Virus record (IMG/VR): IMGVR_UViG_3300044959_000141
Location: 1-22,935 of that record
Origin: a virus
Direction: 5' to 3' (one strand)
DNA length: 22,935 nucleotides
Below, one piece after another: positions 6,893 to 11,572 of the stretch. Within the stretch, counting starts at the first letter, position 1, and every line of letters begins with the position of its first letter. The position numbers and the translations under genes are program-made. The notes beneath the pieces were generated by a model. The model was not told the origin of the DNA. It searched no databases and worked only from the letters and a program-made list of their open reading frames with translations.

Positions 6893-7142
6893 GTCCACTT
6901 ACCTCCCTCAGCTTGTAGACGAGGCACGCGATGTATGCCATTGCGTCGAGAAGCTCGTTGATGGCCTCGGTCGTCATGGGTTTCTTGAGGAACTCGAAGG
7001 GTGGATACGGGCTGCGCTCGAACCGTTGGAGCGAGTCCGCGTACACCTTCCCGATTTCGTACACTTCACGGGAGCGGAGGGAAGCATTCTTCACAGTATC
7101 GTCCGACTTCCTCGACCTCGATGGCCTGGTCGTCTTCCTCAT
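6882..7142 (-). CDS. Hypothetical helical protein, up to 86 aa (start uncertain)
   Basis: No family recognised. The C-terminal 60 residues look like a compact helical domain (VYEIGKVYADSLQRF, then TTEAINELLDAMAYIACLVY KLREV). The first 26 residues (RSRKSDDTVKNASLRS) are basic and low in complexity. ATG 7142 would overlap the CxxC gene upstream by 77 bases and has only a GGGGG stretch as ribosome binding site. GTG 7064 lies two bases after that gene's stop and would give a 60-residue product. The 3' end overlaps the queC start by 11 bases. Confidence 0.6.
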   Translation of the reverse strand: MRKTTRPSRSRKSDDTVKNASLRSREVYEIGKVYADSLQRFERSPYPPFEFLKKPMTTEAINELLDAMAYIACLVYKLREVSGHGA

Positions 7143-7215
7143 TGTATGGCCCCCGCGTCACGAGGAAGACCGTGTCTCCCTCGCGGAATTCCTTCTGGCA
7201 CGCTTGGCACTCCAT
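7066..7215 (-). CDS. Two-CxxC zinc-ribbon micro-protein, 49 aa
   Basis: This gene is below common length cut-offs. ATG 7215 follows a strong CAGGAGGGACCAA ribosome binding site. The product has CQAC at 3-6 and CEEC at 41-44 flanking an acidic beta-like middle (REGDTVFLVTRG), the layout of a treble-clef or zinc-ribbon knuckle pair. The rest is strongly acidic (NEEDDQAIEVEEV). It starts just after a hairpin, so it may be the first gene of its transcript segment. A DNA- or protein-binding early function is plausible for a phage, but no specific role can be given. Confidence 0.75.
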   Translation of the reverse strand: MECQACQKEFREGDTVFLVTRGPYNEEDDQAIEVEEVGRYCEECFPPLP

Positions 7216-7234
7216 TTGGTCCCTCCTGGGCAAA

Positions 7235-7256
7235 GGAGATGCCGCACGGCATCTCC
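7235..7256 (-). terminator. Perfect 10-bp inverted repeat, weak terminator or processing hairpin
   Basis: GGAGATGCCG at 7235-7244 pairs with CGGCATCTCC at 7247-7256, read as a 9-bp stem with a four-base loop. On the leftward strand it is followed only by TTTG, so it is at best a weak intrinsic terminator. It lies in the short gap between two leftward genes (stop at 7265, start at 7215). An mRNA-stabilising or cleavage hairpin is equally possible. Confidence 0.45.
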
Positions 7257-7264
7257 CTACCTTG

Positions 7265-7600
7265 TTAGCTGATGCTCTCGATGTATTCCTCGAGGGACAT
7301 CCCGTTGGCCTTCGCCTGCTCTCTGATCTTGGCCAGGATGGCCTTCTGCTTCTCCTGGTAGCGCTGGCGGTAGGCCTTGATCTTGTCCTTGTTGGCCTCG
7401 TAGTACGCCTTGCGCCGCTCGTAGATCTCGTCCTTGTGCGCTTCGAAGTAGGCCTTGCGGCGCTCGGCCTCCCGGGCCGCGAGCTCGGGGTTCTCCCGGC
7501 GCTTGGCCATGTACTGCTTGCGGTACTCCTTCTGCTTGCGCAGCCGCTCGAGTGCGCGCTGCACCTCCTCTGCCGTCGGCTCGAACGTCACGTCAGCCAT
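7265..7600 (-). CDS. Charged helical-repeat protein, 111 aa
   Basis: The protein is almost entirely Lys/Arg/Glu/Tyr-rich helix. Its core has tandem units of about 15 residues: RRKAYFEAHKDEIYE, RRKAYYEANKDKIKA and a weaker YRQRYQEKQKAILAK. Repeats of this RxxYxExNKDKI type occur in many phage proteins, often beside zinc knuckles, and are thought to bind nucleic acid, but here no zinc site is attached. ATG 7600 follows GCAGGAGGTACACA. Its N-terminal block (EEVQRALERLRKQKEYRKQY) resembles that of the 57-residue protein at 11573-11746, suggesting a common origin. The function is unknown. Confidence 0.75.
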   Translation of the reverse strand: MADVTFEPTAEEVQRALERLRKQKEYRKQYMAKRRENPELAAREAERRKAYFEAHKDEIYERRKAYYEANKDKIKAYRQRYQEKQKAILAKIREQAKANGMSLEEYIESIS

Positions 7601-8132
7601 TGTGTACCTCCTGCGGGGCAGCCGCCTCAGCTGGTTCCGCCTGCCCCGCCGTGACAGCGGACACCAGCTCCGCCACTTTGTGCGGGTTCTCGTGTAGGAG
7701 CCGCAAGAACTCGGTCCGGTCAGCTAGGTGGCGGACGGAGCGCCACTTGCTCACGACGTAGGTGACGATGTCCAGCCCCGTGACGTTGCTGAACCGGACG
7801 TAGAGCCCCTGCGGGGTGCGGACTACGCCGCCGCCTGCCTGAAACTTGGCCACCACCTCCCCTCCCAGCAGGGCGGCGAGCGCGTCCACAGGACGCTGCT
7901 TCGGTTCCTGACGAGGTAGCAATCCAGCCTCCTCCAGGAATGGGTCCACCTCCTCGGGCGTCATCACCGTGCGGAGGTGGCGCCACTGCCTGCCGCTTGG
8001 GCTGACCGCGGTCACGCCGTGGCTGACGTGGTACCGCATGTATTCGCCACGGACGTTGATGACGCCGCGGTACCCAACGTCCTCGATGACCTCGCCGCCT
8101 AAAGCCTTCGCCAACATCTGGGTGCGGCTCAT
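7593..8132 (-). CDS. Two-repeat protein of unknown function, 179 aa
   Basis: The protein holds two related halves. Residues 6-68 begin with LAKALGGEV and contain YMRYHVSHG and WRHLRT. Residues 83-148 begin with LAALLGGEV and contain YVRFSNVTG and WRSVRHLADRTEF. An alanine/glutamate-rich tail follows. I do not recognise the family. ATG 8132 is six bases after a consensus -10 element, so the transcript would have almost no leader; with this start the first repeat begins at once. The frame is also open to ATG 8219, which overlaps the preceding stop (ATGA) and would add 29 basic residues. Both starts may be used, from the promoter and from read-through mRNA respectively. Confidence 0.75.
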   Translation of the reverse strand: MSRTQMLAKALGGEVIEDVGYRGVINVRGEYMRYHVSHGVTAVSPSGRQWRHLRTVMTPEEVDPFLEEAGLLPRQEPKQRPVDALAALLGGEVVAKFQAGGGVVRTPQGLYVRFSNVTGLDIVTYVVSKWRSVRHLADRTEFLRLLHENPHKVAELVSAVTAGQAEPAEAAAPQEVHNG

Positions 8133-8138
8133 GCTGAG

Positions 8139-8167
8139 ATTATAGCGCCTGGTTCTCTGGAAATCAA
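8139..8167 (-). promoter_or_regulatory. Consensus sigma70-type promoter (leftward)
   Basis: On the leftward strand TTGATT (8167-8162) is separated by exactly 17 bases from a perfect TATAAT (8144-8139). The -35 is preceded by AAAAC, giving AAAACTTGATTTC, the same string as at the rightward promoter near 10444. The region is visibly AT-rich within GC-rich DNA. The predicted transcription start falls on the A of ATG 8132, so a leaderless mRNA is likely. Confidence 0.8.
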
Positions 8168-8215
8168 GTTTTCTTCTGCCTCGGTTGTTGAGGGCTCGGA
8201 GCAGCTTTTCGTAGC

Positions 8216-8524
8216 TCATTCGATGAGCCTCAGCTCCTTGGCCTTGGCCACGAGCTCGCGGAGACGCTTGTTGCGCTCGCGCTGGTACTCACGTCGCCGG
8301 GCGCGGACCTCGGGCTTGGAGTTGTAGCGTCGCATGTACTCGCGGCGCTTCTGGTACTGCGCAATCGCCTTGCGCAACTCGGGGTCGGACTCGTCCTCGG
8401 GGTCGAGCCCTTCCCCCTCAATCGCGAGCAGGCACTCGTGGCAGATGCCGGTCTGCTCGTCGATTGCCTCCGGCGCCTTAATCTGCTCGCACACTCCGCA
8501 CGTCATCTTCTCCAGCTCAGGCAT
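8216..8524 (-). CDS. Zinc-ribbon plus arginine-rich helix protein, 102 aa
   Basis: The N-terminal knuckle pair is CGVC (9-12) and CHEC (28-31), spaced for one zinc. An acidic linker (EGEGLDPEDESDPEL) follows, then a strongly basic helix with REYMRRYNSKPEVRARRREY and NKRLRELVAKAKEL. This zinc-ribbon plus NP/KP-x-x-R-x-R-x-x-x-Y layout is common in phage proteins related to the non-catalytic part of HNH nucleases; no HNH catalytic motif is seen. The rightward protein at 10493-10801 has the same layout. ATG 8524 has a strong AAAGGAGGGA ribosome binding site. Nucleic-acid binding is likely; the role is unknown. Confidence 0.78.
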   Translation of the reverse strand: MPELEKMTCGVCEQIKAPEAIDEQTGICHECLLAIEGEGLDPEDESDPELRKAIAQYQKRREYMRRYNSKPEVRARRREYQRERNKRLRELVAKAKELRLIE

Positions 8525-8542
8525 CGTTGTCCCTCCTTTGAC

Positions 8543-8650
8543 CTACCGCTTCCATGTCCGGAAGGTCACGATGGCCATCCAGATCACGAGCCCCGCTTGC
8601 AGGACGAGCACCCCGAGGGCAATCCCCAAGAGAAGATCGACCGCTTGCAT
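8543..8650 (-). CDS. Single-span membrane micro-protein, 35 aa
   Basis: The 35-residue product is one hydrophobic helix (LLLGIALGVLVLQAGLVIWMAIV) with a short FRTWKR tail, whose positive charges would favour a cytoplasmic C-terminus. ATG 8650 has a GGAGGGGGTGA ribosome binding site and lies four bases after the preceding stop. In an early operon such peptides often target host membrane functions; a holin is another option, but no lysis gene is near. The gene is short, so confidence comes mainly from the start signal and the uninterrupted hydrophobic pattern. Confidence 0.6.
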   Translation of the reverse strand: MQAVDLLLGIALGVLVLQAGLVIWMAIVTFRTWKR

Positions 8651-8654
8651 TCTG

Positions 8655-8822
8655 TCACCCCCTCCACTCCTTGAATACCACGCGGGCAAGCTCGCTCGGG
8701 TGGGCGAGCCCCACGTAGTGGTTGTCAAACTTGTCGAAGACCGCGTACCACCCGCCGACGTCCGGCTCGACGTAGATCTGGTTGGGGAACCGGGCGGTGG
8801 TGATGAGGATCAGGTCACTCAT
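8655..8822 (-). CDS. Hypothetical protein, 55 aa
   Basis: No family recognised. A small mixed protein with FPNQIYVEPDVGGWYAVFD (beta-like) followed by a helix (HPSELARVVFKEW). The ATG at 8822 overlaps the preceding stop (ATATGA) and is preceded by GAGGAGG, which selects it over the longer open frame. It is part of a run of overlapping mini-genes. Confidence 0.65.
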   Translation of the reverse strand: MSDLILITTARFPNQIYVEPDVGGWYAVFDKFDNHYVGLAHPSELARVVFKEWRG

Positions 8823-8989
8823 ATGAGTAGCCTCCTCGTGCTGACGATGAAGGGTTGGTCGTACCATGGCCGGTACCTGTCTATCTTGATATGGCCGACG
8901 ACCCACCCTTCGATCTTGCGTTTGCCGACGTGGACCGTGACGTGTACGCCGAGGTTAGGCCGCCGGATGAACGGTCTGCGCTTCCTCAT
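8819..8989 (-). CDS. Hypothetical basic protein, 56 aa
   Basis: No family recognised. A basic N-terminus (MRKRRPFIRRP) leads into alternating strands (GVHVTVHVGKRKIEGWVVGHIKI) that look like a small beta-barrel or SH3-like fold, possibly nucleic-acid binding. The start ATG has only a modest GGGATGGGACC signal and overlaps the preceding gene by 35 bases. Its stop overlaps the next ATG. It is too short for most length filters but fits the overlap chain. Confidence 0.55.
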   Translation of the reverse strand: MRKRRPFIRRPNLGVHVTVHVGKRKIEGWVVGHIKIDRYRPWYDQPFIVSTRRLLI

Positions 8990-9161
8990 GGTCCCATCCC
9001 ACGAACACGTTCACCGTTTTGGGTAGCGGCGTGGGGAGCGCCGTGCGCTCGATGTAGATGTTGCGCACGGGCAGCTCCTGTGTGGTCCTGTAGAGGACCC
9101 AGCCCCTGCCGACGCGGTGGCGCTCCAGTTTGACGTACAACTTGGCCTTGAACTCAGCCAC
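8955..9161 (-). CDS. Hypothetical protein, 68 aa, first gene after a promoter
   Basis: No family recognised. The product is beta-rich (FKAKLYVKLERH, GWVLYRTT, RNIYIERT, TVNVFVGWD). Two GTG starts are possible: 9170, which lies only about five bases after the predicted transcription start, and 9161, which has GAGGGG at normal spacing. I chose 9161. The promoter at 9182-9210 should make this the first gene of a leftward transcript. Confidence 0.65.
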   Translation of the reverse strand: MAEFKAKLYVKLERHRVGRGWVLYRTTQELPVRNIYIERTALPTPLPKTVNVFVGWDHEEAQTVHPAA

Positions 9162-9181
9162 TCGTACCACCCCTCACCTTT

Positions 9182-9210
9182 ATTATGTGCTACTGTACAT
9201 TGGTAGTCAA
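9182..9210 (-). promoter_or_regulatory. Consensus sigma70-type promoter (leftward)
   Basis: TTGACT (9210-9205) and CATAAT (9187-9182) are 17 bases apart on the leftward strand, with AAAAAC before the -35 as at the other strong promoters. The element lies in the end of the upstream coding region. The spacer contains TGTACA flanked by CTAC and GTAG, which could be an operator, but this is only suggestive. Confidence 0.75.
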
Positions 9211-9405
9211 GTTTTTGTTTGGCTCGTCATTAGAAGGTTTTACGCCCGCAACCCGCGCCGAGACGACGGTGGAACACGCCCTCAGCGCACACCCTGGGCT
9301 GCACACGTCCACAACGGTGCGACGGCCGTCCCAGTAGACCTCGAGGCGGCTGATGGGCCGCCTCGAGTCTCCGCACACATCGCACGCGAATACGGTGTAC
9401 TTCAT
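9190..9405 (-). CDS. Zinc-finger-like protein, 71 aa
   Basis: CDVC (8-11) and CSPGC (35-39), separated by a basic strand region (RRPISRLEVYWDGRRTVV), form a plausible four-cysteine zinc ribbon; C44 is a fifth cysteine. The C-terminus is low in complexity and its codons contain the promoter at 9182-9210. ATG 9405 overlaps the stop of the upstream gene (TGATG); GTG 9408 is an alternative. Probable nucleic-acid or protein binding; the role is unknown. Confidence 0.7.
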   Translation of the reverse strand: MKYTVFACDVCGDSRRPISRLEVYWDGRRTVVDVCSPGCALRACSTVVSARVAGVKPSNDEPNKNLTTNVQ

Positions 9406-9530
9406 CACTTGACGTCCTTGAGCAGGGCGAGGAACTCCTCGGCGGCCTCGACCGTCTCCGTGGGCAGGTCGATGTCCTTCTCGAGGATAGCGTCCACTAC
9501 CTCGTCGATGCTGCTGCTGGGGTTGATCAT
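9405..9530 (-). CDS. Acidic micro-protein, 41 aa
   Basis: Product begins MINPSSSIDEVV and continues as acidic helix (TVEAAEEFLALLKDVK). No family recognised. ATG 9530 lies one base after the preceding stop with GGGAGGAACTGAC upstream, and its stop overlaps the next ATG, so it is well embedded in the overlap chain despite its size. Acidic mini-proteins in early regions can mimic DNA, but this one is too short and not extreme enough to claim that. Confidence 0.6.
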   Translation of the reverse strand: MINPSSSIDEVVDAILEKDIDLPTETVEAAEEFLALLKDVK

Positions 9531-9531
9531 G

Positions 9532-9732
9532 TCAGTTCCTCCCTGCGTCTCTGGGGTCGTTCGAGATCCACTTGCGTGTGCCGACGGGTCGCCACCTCAC
9601 CGGCCCGACGACGACGGTGGGGTCGAAGCCGGCGAAGTAGTCGAACAAGGCGTCGTACACGTGCCAGTACGTCAGCTCCCTGTCGTGCGCGGCCCGGATT
9701 GTCAGCCGGACTTCCACTGGTGTCTTCCTCAT
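9532..9732 (-). CDS. Hypothetical protein, 66 aa
   Basis: No family recognised. Alternating strand pattern at the start (VEVRLTIRAA), then an aromatic helix (YWHVYDALFDYFAGF) and a C-terminal strand (VVVGPVRWRPVGTRKWIS). ATG 9732 overlaps the preceding stop (ATGA) and has GAGGAG eight bases upstream, so it was preferred to the longer frame. Confidence 0.65.
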   Translation of the reverse strand: MRKTPVEVRLTIRAAHDRELTYWHVYDALFDYFAGFDPTVVVGPVRWRPVGTRKWISNDPRDAGRN

Positions 9733-9914
9733 GGTTGTGTCTCCTCTTCCGGCGAGAGGTCCTCCTCCGTGTCGGCGTCCTCGAGCACGGCCGTTACCTC
9801 CCACGGCGTGTGCCGCAGGAGACGGGCGAGGGAGAGGACGACCTCGCGCAGCTTGTCCTTGGTCGCCACGGGACCGCTCATGTACACTGCTCCGATGACC
9901 CTTTCCTCATACAT
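9729..9914 (-). CDS. Hypothetical protein, 61 aa
   Basis: No family recognised. A short strand (RVIGAVYMSG) is followed by a helix (KDKLREVVLSLARLLR) and an acidic tail (EDADTEEDLSPEEE). ATG 9914 has AAAGGAGG nine bases upstream, inside the end of the preceding gene, and its stop overlaps the next start. Confidence 0.65.
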   Translation of the reverse strand: MYEERVIGAVYMSGPVATKDKLREVVLSLARLLRHTPWEVTAVLEDADTEEDLSPEEETQP

Positions 9915-10068
9915 CGCGGTCGAACCTCCTTTCTGCGTACCGCTTGGGGTCGTAGGCCCGGAGGGCCTCTTTGATGAACGAGGTCCACACGTCCATGTCG
10001 ATGAAGCCGTCGTCGAGCGTGAGGTCGAGGAGGTTCTCGAGTTCGGCGCAGATCCGCTCCTTTTCCAC
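9907..10068 (-). CDS. Hypothetical protein, 53 aa
   Basis: No family recognised. Mostly helical with an acidic centre (CAELENLLDLTLDDGFIDMDVW) and a basic end (YDPKRYAERRFDRD). GTG 10068 was chosen because it lies three bases after the preceding stop with AAAGGGGGTAG upstream; the frame is open further but would overlap the upstream gene. Confidence 0.62.
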   Translation of the reverse strand: MEKERICAELENLLDLTLDDGFIDMDVWTSFIKEALRAYDPKRYAERRFDRDV

Positions 10069-10070
10069 GG

Positions 10071-10382
10071 CTACCCCCTTTCGTAGGCCTCGACGAACTC
10101 GCCGAAGTACGACCACCAGAGGTCGTACGGTGTACGGCGGTCGCGGAGGCGGTTAAGGATTGCGTGCAGCTTGATGTTTGTCTCGTACGGTAGGCCGTCG
10201 CGTACGGCTTTCGCGTACGCGGCTTCAAGTCGAAGAAGGACGGCCTCGCGGTCTCCGCGGAAGGTTGTTTCCTTCCGCGGTTGCGGTTGGTATCGCTGTT
10301 TCGGTACGGTTTCAGGATGTACGCTGTACATCCTGATACGCTCTTGTTGTATCATTCGCCGTAACGTTTGAGGTCTGATCAT
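10071..10382 (-). CDS. Hypothetical basic protein, 103 aa, first gene of leftward early block
   Basis: No family recognised. A basic N-terminal half (IRPQTLRRMIQQERIRMYS, then QRYQPQPRKETTF) precedes a helical domain (GDREAVLLRLEAAYAKAV) and an aromatic C-terminus (TPYDLWWSYFGEFVEAY). ATG 10382 has AAGGA nine bases upstream and opens the long leftward gene run, facing away from the rightward promoter at 10444. Alternative ATGs at 10355 and 10331 have poorer signals. A perfect palindrome at 10314-10334 lies inside the 5' coding part. An early DNA-binding or regulatory role is possible from the position and charge only. Confidence 0.65.
   Translation of the reverse strand: MIRPQTLRRMIQQERIRMYSVHPETVPKQRYQPQPRKETTFRGDREAVLLRLEAAYAKAVRDGLPYETNIKLHAILNRLRDRRTPYDLWWSYFGEFVEAYERG
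10314..10334. repeat. Perfect 9-bp inverted repeat with 3-base spacer (operator-like)
   Basis: AGGATGTAC (10314-10322), GCT, GTACATCCT (10326-10334). It lies about 50 bases inside the first leftward gene and 110-130 bases from the rightward promoter. TGTAC also appears in the promoters near 9196 and 10466. It could be a repressor site; it also encodes protein, so chance cannot be excluded. Confidence 0.5.
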
Positions 10383-10443
10383 ATACCTGTATCCTTCGAT
10401 AATAGAAAATATGTACGCAACCCGCGCCGACACGAAAGAAAAC

Positions 10444-10472
10444 TTGATTTCGACATGACAACGGTGTACAAT
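10444..10472 (+). promoter_or_regulatory. Consensus sigma70-type promoter (rightward)
   Basis: TTGATT (10444-10449), 17 bases, TACAAT (10467-10472). The 13 bases AAAACTTGATTTC around the -35 are identical to those of the leftward promoter at 8139-8167. The predicted transcription start is near 10479, giving a leader of about 14 bases that carries GGAGGTGA before GTG 10493. No equally good leftward promoter is seen in the divergent gap. Confidence 0.78.
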
Positions 10473-10492
10473 ACATGCAGGAGGTGAGGCAG

Positions 10493-10801
10493 GTGGCACG
10501 CGGTGTGCGGGACAGTTGGAGTTTGTGGGGCAGGCCGTTGCCTGGGCCGAGCGGCAGGAGGTGGGTGTGCAGGTCGTGTGGCGAGGAGCAGTTGGCGGAG
10601 GAGGCGTTGCTGAGGACGGGTGCAAAGCAGGAGGGCGGCTGGTGCACGGAGTGTTTGATTGCGTGGGACGTGCGCAGGAAGTTGAGGGGGAGGAGGGAGA
10701 GGAAGTGGCGGTACTGGAACGATCCGGTTTACAGGAAGAGGGTGTTGGAGTACCATCGGCGGCGGACGTTCGAGGTTCGAGGAGGAGGCGACTATATATA
10801 A
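10493..10801 (+). CDS. Zinc-ribbon plus arginine-rich helix protein, 102 aa
   Basis: This is the only rightward gene in the left half. It has CRSC (26-29) and CTEC (51-54), a four-cysteine zinc site, followed by a very basic helix (RRKLRGRRERKWRYW, NDPVYRKRVLEYHRRR). The layout matches the leftward protein at 8216-8524, including the helix anchored by Asn/Lys-Asp/Pro and a Tyr/His-Arg-rich repeat, so the two are probably paralogues. GTG 10493 was chosen because GGAGGTGA lies eight bases upstream; ATG 10475 would lie before the predicted transcript start. The final codons and the TAA stop lie within the left arm of the large inverted repeat. A DNA-binding regulator is a reasonable guess, unproven. 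Confidence 0.72.
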   Translation: MARGVRDSWSLWGRPLPGPSGRRWVCRSCGEEQLAEEALLRTGAKQEGGWCTECLIAWDVRRKLRGRRERKWRYWNDPVYRKRVLEYHRRRTFEVRGGGDYI

Positions 10802-10901
10802 GGGTGGGGAGAGGAAGGAGGGAGAGAGAGAGAGAGAGAGAGAGACCCCCCCCCATATCCTCACCCTTATATATAGTCGCCTCCAGCTTGAAACTCGAAC
10901 C
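10774..10901. repeat. Large inverted repeat with purine-rich spacer
   Basis: A perfect 23-base arm at 10784-10806 is the reverse complement of 10862-10884. It is centred on ACTATATATAAGGGTG. A second arm pair, GGTTCGAG (10774-10781) and CTCGAACC (10894-10901), lies outside it, offset by two versus nine bases. The inner flanks continue as an imperfect match. The left arm contains the stop codon of the rightward gene. The spacer holds a GA tract and a C tract. It could be a bidirectional terminator, a replication origin or a duplicated regulatory element. A cloning or assembly palindrome must also be considered. Confidence 0.85.
10822..10854. repeat. (GA)12 microsatellite followed by C9
   Basis: Twelve GA units (10822-10845) are followed by nine C (10846-10854), preceded by the purine-only stretch GGGGAGAGGAAGGAGGGA. 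The whole top strand is purine for about 40 bases in the loop of the inverted repeat. Such tracts can form triplex DNA and are slippage-prone, so exact lengths may vary or contain sequencing error. Confidence 0.85.
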
Positions 10902-11062
10902 CCCTCTGCGACCCATTTTGCCGCAACCCGCAGTGCCGCGTTATGCGGCAACCCGTTTGGGGTACCAGTAGGCAGACGGGTGGTTACCCCTGCCCAGCAA
11001 CCACAAATTACCCCTCGTGGCGCACGGGGGTCTTACTGCGGTGGGGTGGTTCCGCGTTGTTT
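10902..11062. other. Noncoding switch region with short repeats
   Basis: With the inverted repeat, this fills the 291-base gap between convergent genes. I see no gene or tRNA. It has related units GCCGCAACCCG (near 10920) and GCGGCAACCCG (near 10945), TTACCCCT twice (near 10983 and 11008), and GTGGTT/AACCAC flanking a 13-base loop (10980-11004). G/C runs are frequent. An origin or transcription-control region is possible. Confidence 0.5.
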
Positions 11063-11088
11063 ACGGGGTGCGGTTTCCGTGGCCCCGT
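11063..11088 (-). terminator. GC-rich hairpin after the leftward mini-gene block
   Basis: ACGGGG (11063-11068) pairs with CCCCGT (11083-11088), and CGG/CCG pair inside with a TTT/AAA loop. It lies five bases beyond the stop of the last leftward gene. There is no U tract after it, so intrinsic termination is uncertain; it may stop transcription from either side or stabilise the 3' end. Confidence 0.45.
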
Positions 11089-11092
11089 CTGG

Positions 11093-11314
11093 TTACGGCC
11101 ACATCGACCAGATCCGCCACGTGAACTCTACGTCCTCGTCGTGGTAGGACGTGTGGCCGCCCAGGAACGCCGCGAAGGCTTCCTCAACGTCCCGGTCGTC
11201 GGGACGGTGGTCGCACTCCGCGGCGGCGACCTCGTTGCCAGCCGGGAAGTGCTTGAGGCACTTCCGCGGCGTGACCGCGAGGCGCACCACGTAGGTCACC
11301 TCGACGATCGGCAC
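11093..11314 (-). CDS. PRKCL-family mini-protein, 73 aa
   Basis: No known family recognised. It is clearly related to the next gene upstream: both open with a strand (IVEVTYVVRLAV), then TPRKCLKHFPA, a short spacer, ECDHRP, and an acidic helix with AFAAFLGG. The Cys-x3-His and Cys-Asp-His pairs could bind one metal ion. The C-terminus adds an aromatic extension (TSYHDEDVEFTWRIWSMW) that the relative lacks. GTG 11314 was chosen because AAAGGAGGTGAGGAGG puts GGAGG eight bases away; GTG 11323 is too close to it. Confidence 0.7.
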   Translation of the reverse strand: MPIVEVTYVVRLAVTPRKCLKHFPAGNEVAAAECDHRPDDRDVEEAFAAFLGGHTSYHDEDVEFTWRIWSMWP

Positions 11315-11330
11315 CCTCCTCACCTCCTTT

Positions 11331-11486
11331 CTAGTTGGGGCAGGGCATGCCGATGTAGTTGCAGAAGGCGATGAACACCTCGTGCGGCGTCGGCTCGTGG
11401 TCGCACGAGGGGTCGTCCGCCGGGAGGTGCCGGAGGCACTTCCGCGGCAGGACGGGGATGTGGAACACGACCTCGATCTCGCGCAT
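11331..11486 (-). CDS. PRKCL-family mini-protein, 51 aa
   Basis: This tandem relative of the gene just downstream was found by reading the gap. ATG 11486 has an AAAGGAGGTGACCA ribosome binding site. The product begins REIEVVFHIPVL, then PRKCLRHLPA, a short spacer, SCDHEP and an AFCNYIG helix. Conserved Cys/His positions (C17, H20, C28, H30) suggest a compact metal-binding fold. The two genes are 16 bases apart and share nearly identical ribosome binding sites, consistent with local duplication followed by divergence. Confidence 0.7.
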   Translation of the reverse strand: MREIEVVFHIPVLPRKCLRHLPADDPSCDHEPTPHEVFIAFCNYIGMPCPN

Positions 11487-11522
11487 TGGTCACCTCCTTT
11501 CCTTGTGGAATGGAGGGGTGGA

Positions 11523-11558
11523 GCGGTGCACGACGCGCCGCTATACGTCGTGCACCGC
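11523..11558. repeat. 13-bp perfect inverted repeat (hairpin)
   Basis: GCGGTGCACGACG (11523-11535) and CGTCGTGCACCGC (11546-11558) with a ten-base loop. It lies between two leftward genes. No U tract follows on either strand, so it is more likely an mRNA-processing or stabilising hairpin than an intrinsic terminator. Confidence 0.6.
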
Positions 11559-11572
11559 CGCGGAAGGGGCGC

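Noticed and set aside
10399-10404. TATTAT as a leftward -10 element before the gene starting at 10382
   Set aside because: No acceptable -35 at 16-18 bases; the only TTG-type hexamer is 10 bases away.
10784-10815. Resemblance of the repeat arm (CGACTATATATAAGGG) to a T7-type RNA polymerase promoter
   Set aside because: Only two copies, both in the inverted repeat; none elsewhere before phage genes, and no single-subunit RNA polymerase gene in the window.
10774-10901. GGTTCGAG in the repeat arms as a tRNA T-loop
   Set aside because: No matching acceptor stem, anticodon arm or CCA end could be built around either copy.
10379-10916. Long leftward open frames extending upstream of 10382 across the GA tract
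   Set aside because: They translate the GA tract into Leu-Ser runs, cross the inverted repeat and the rightward zinc-ribbon gene, and lack a ribosome binding site.
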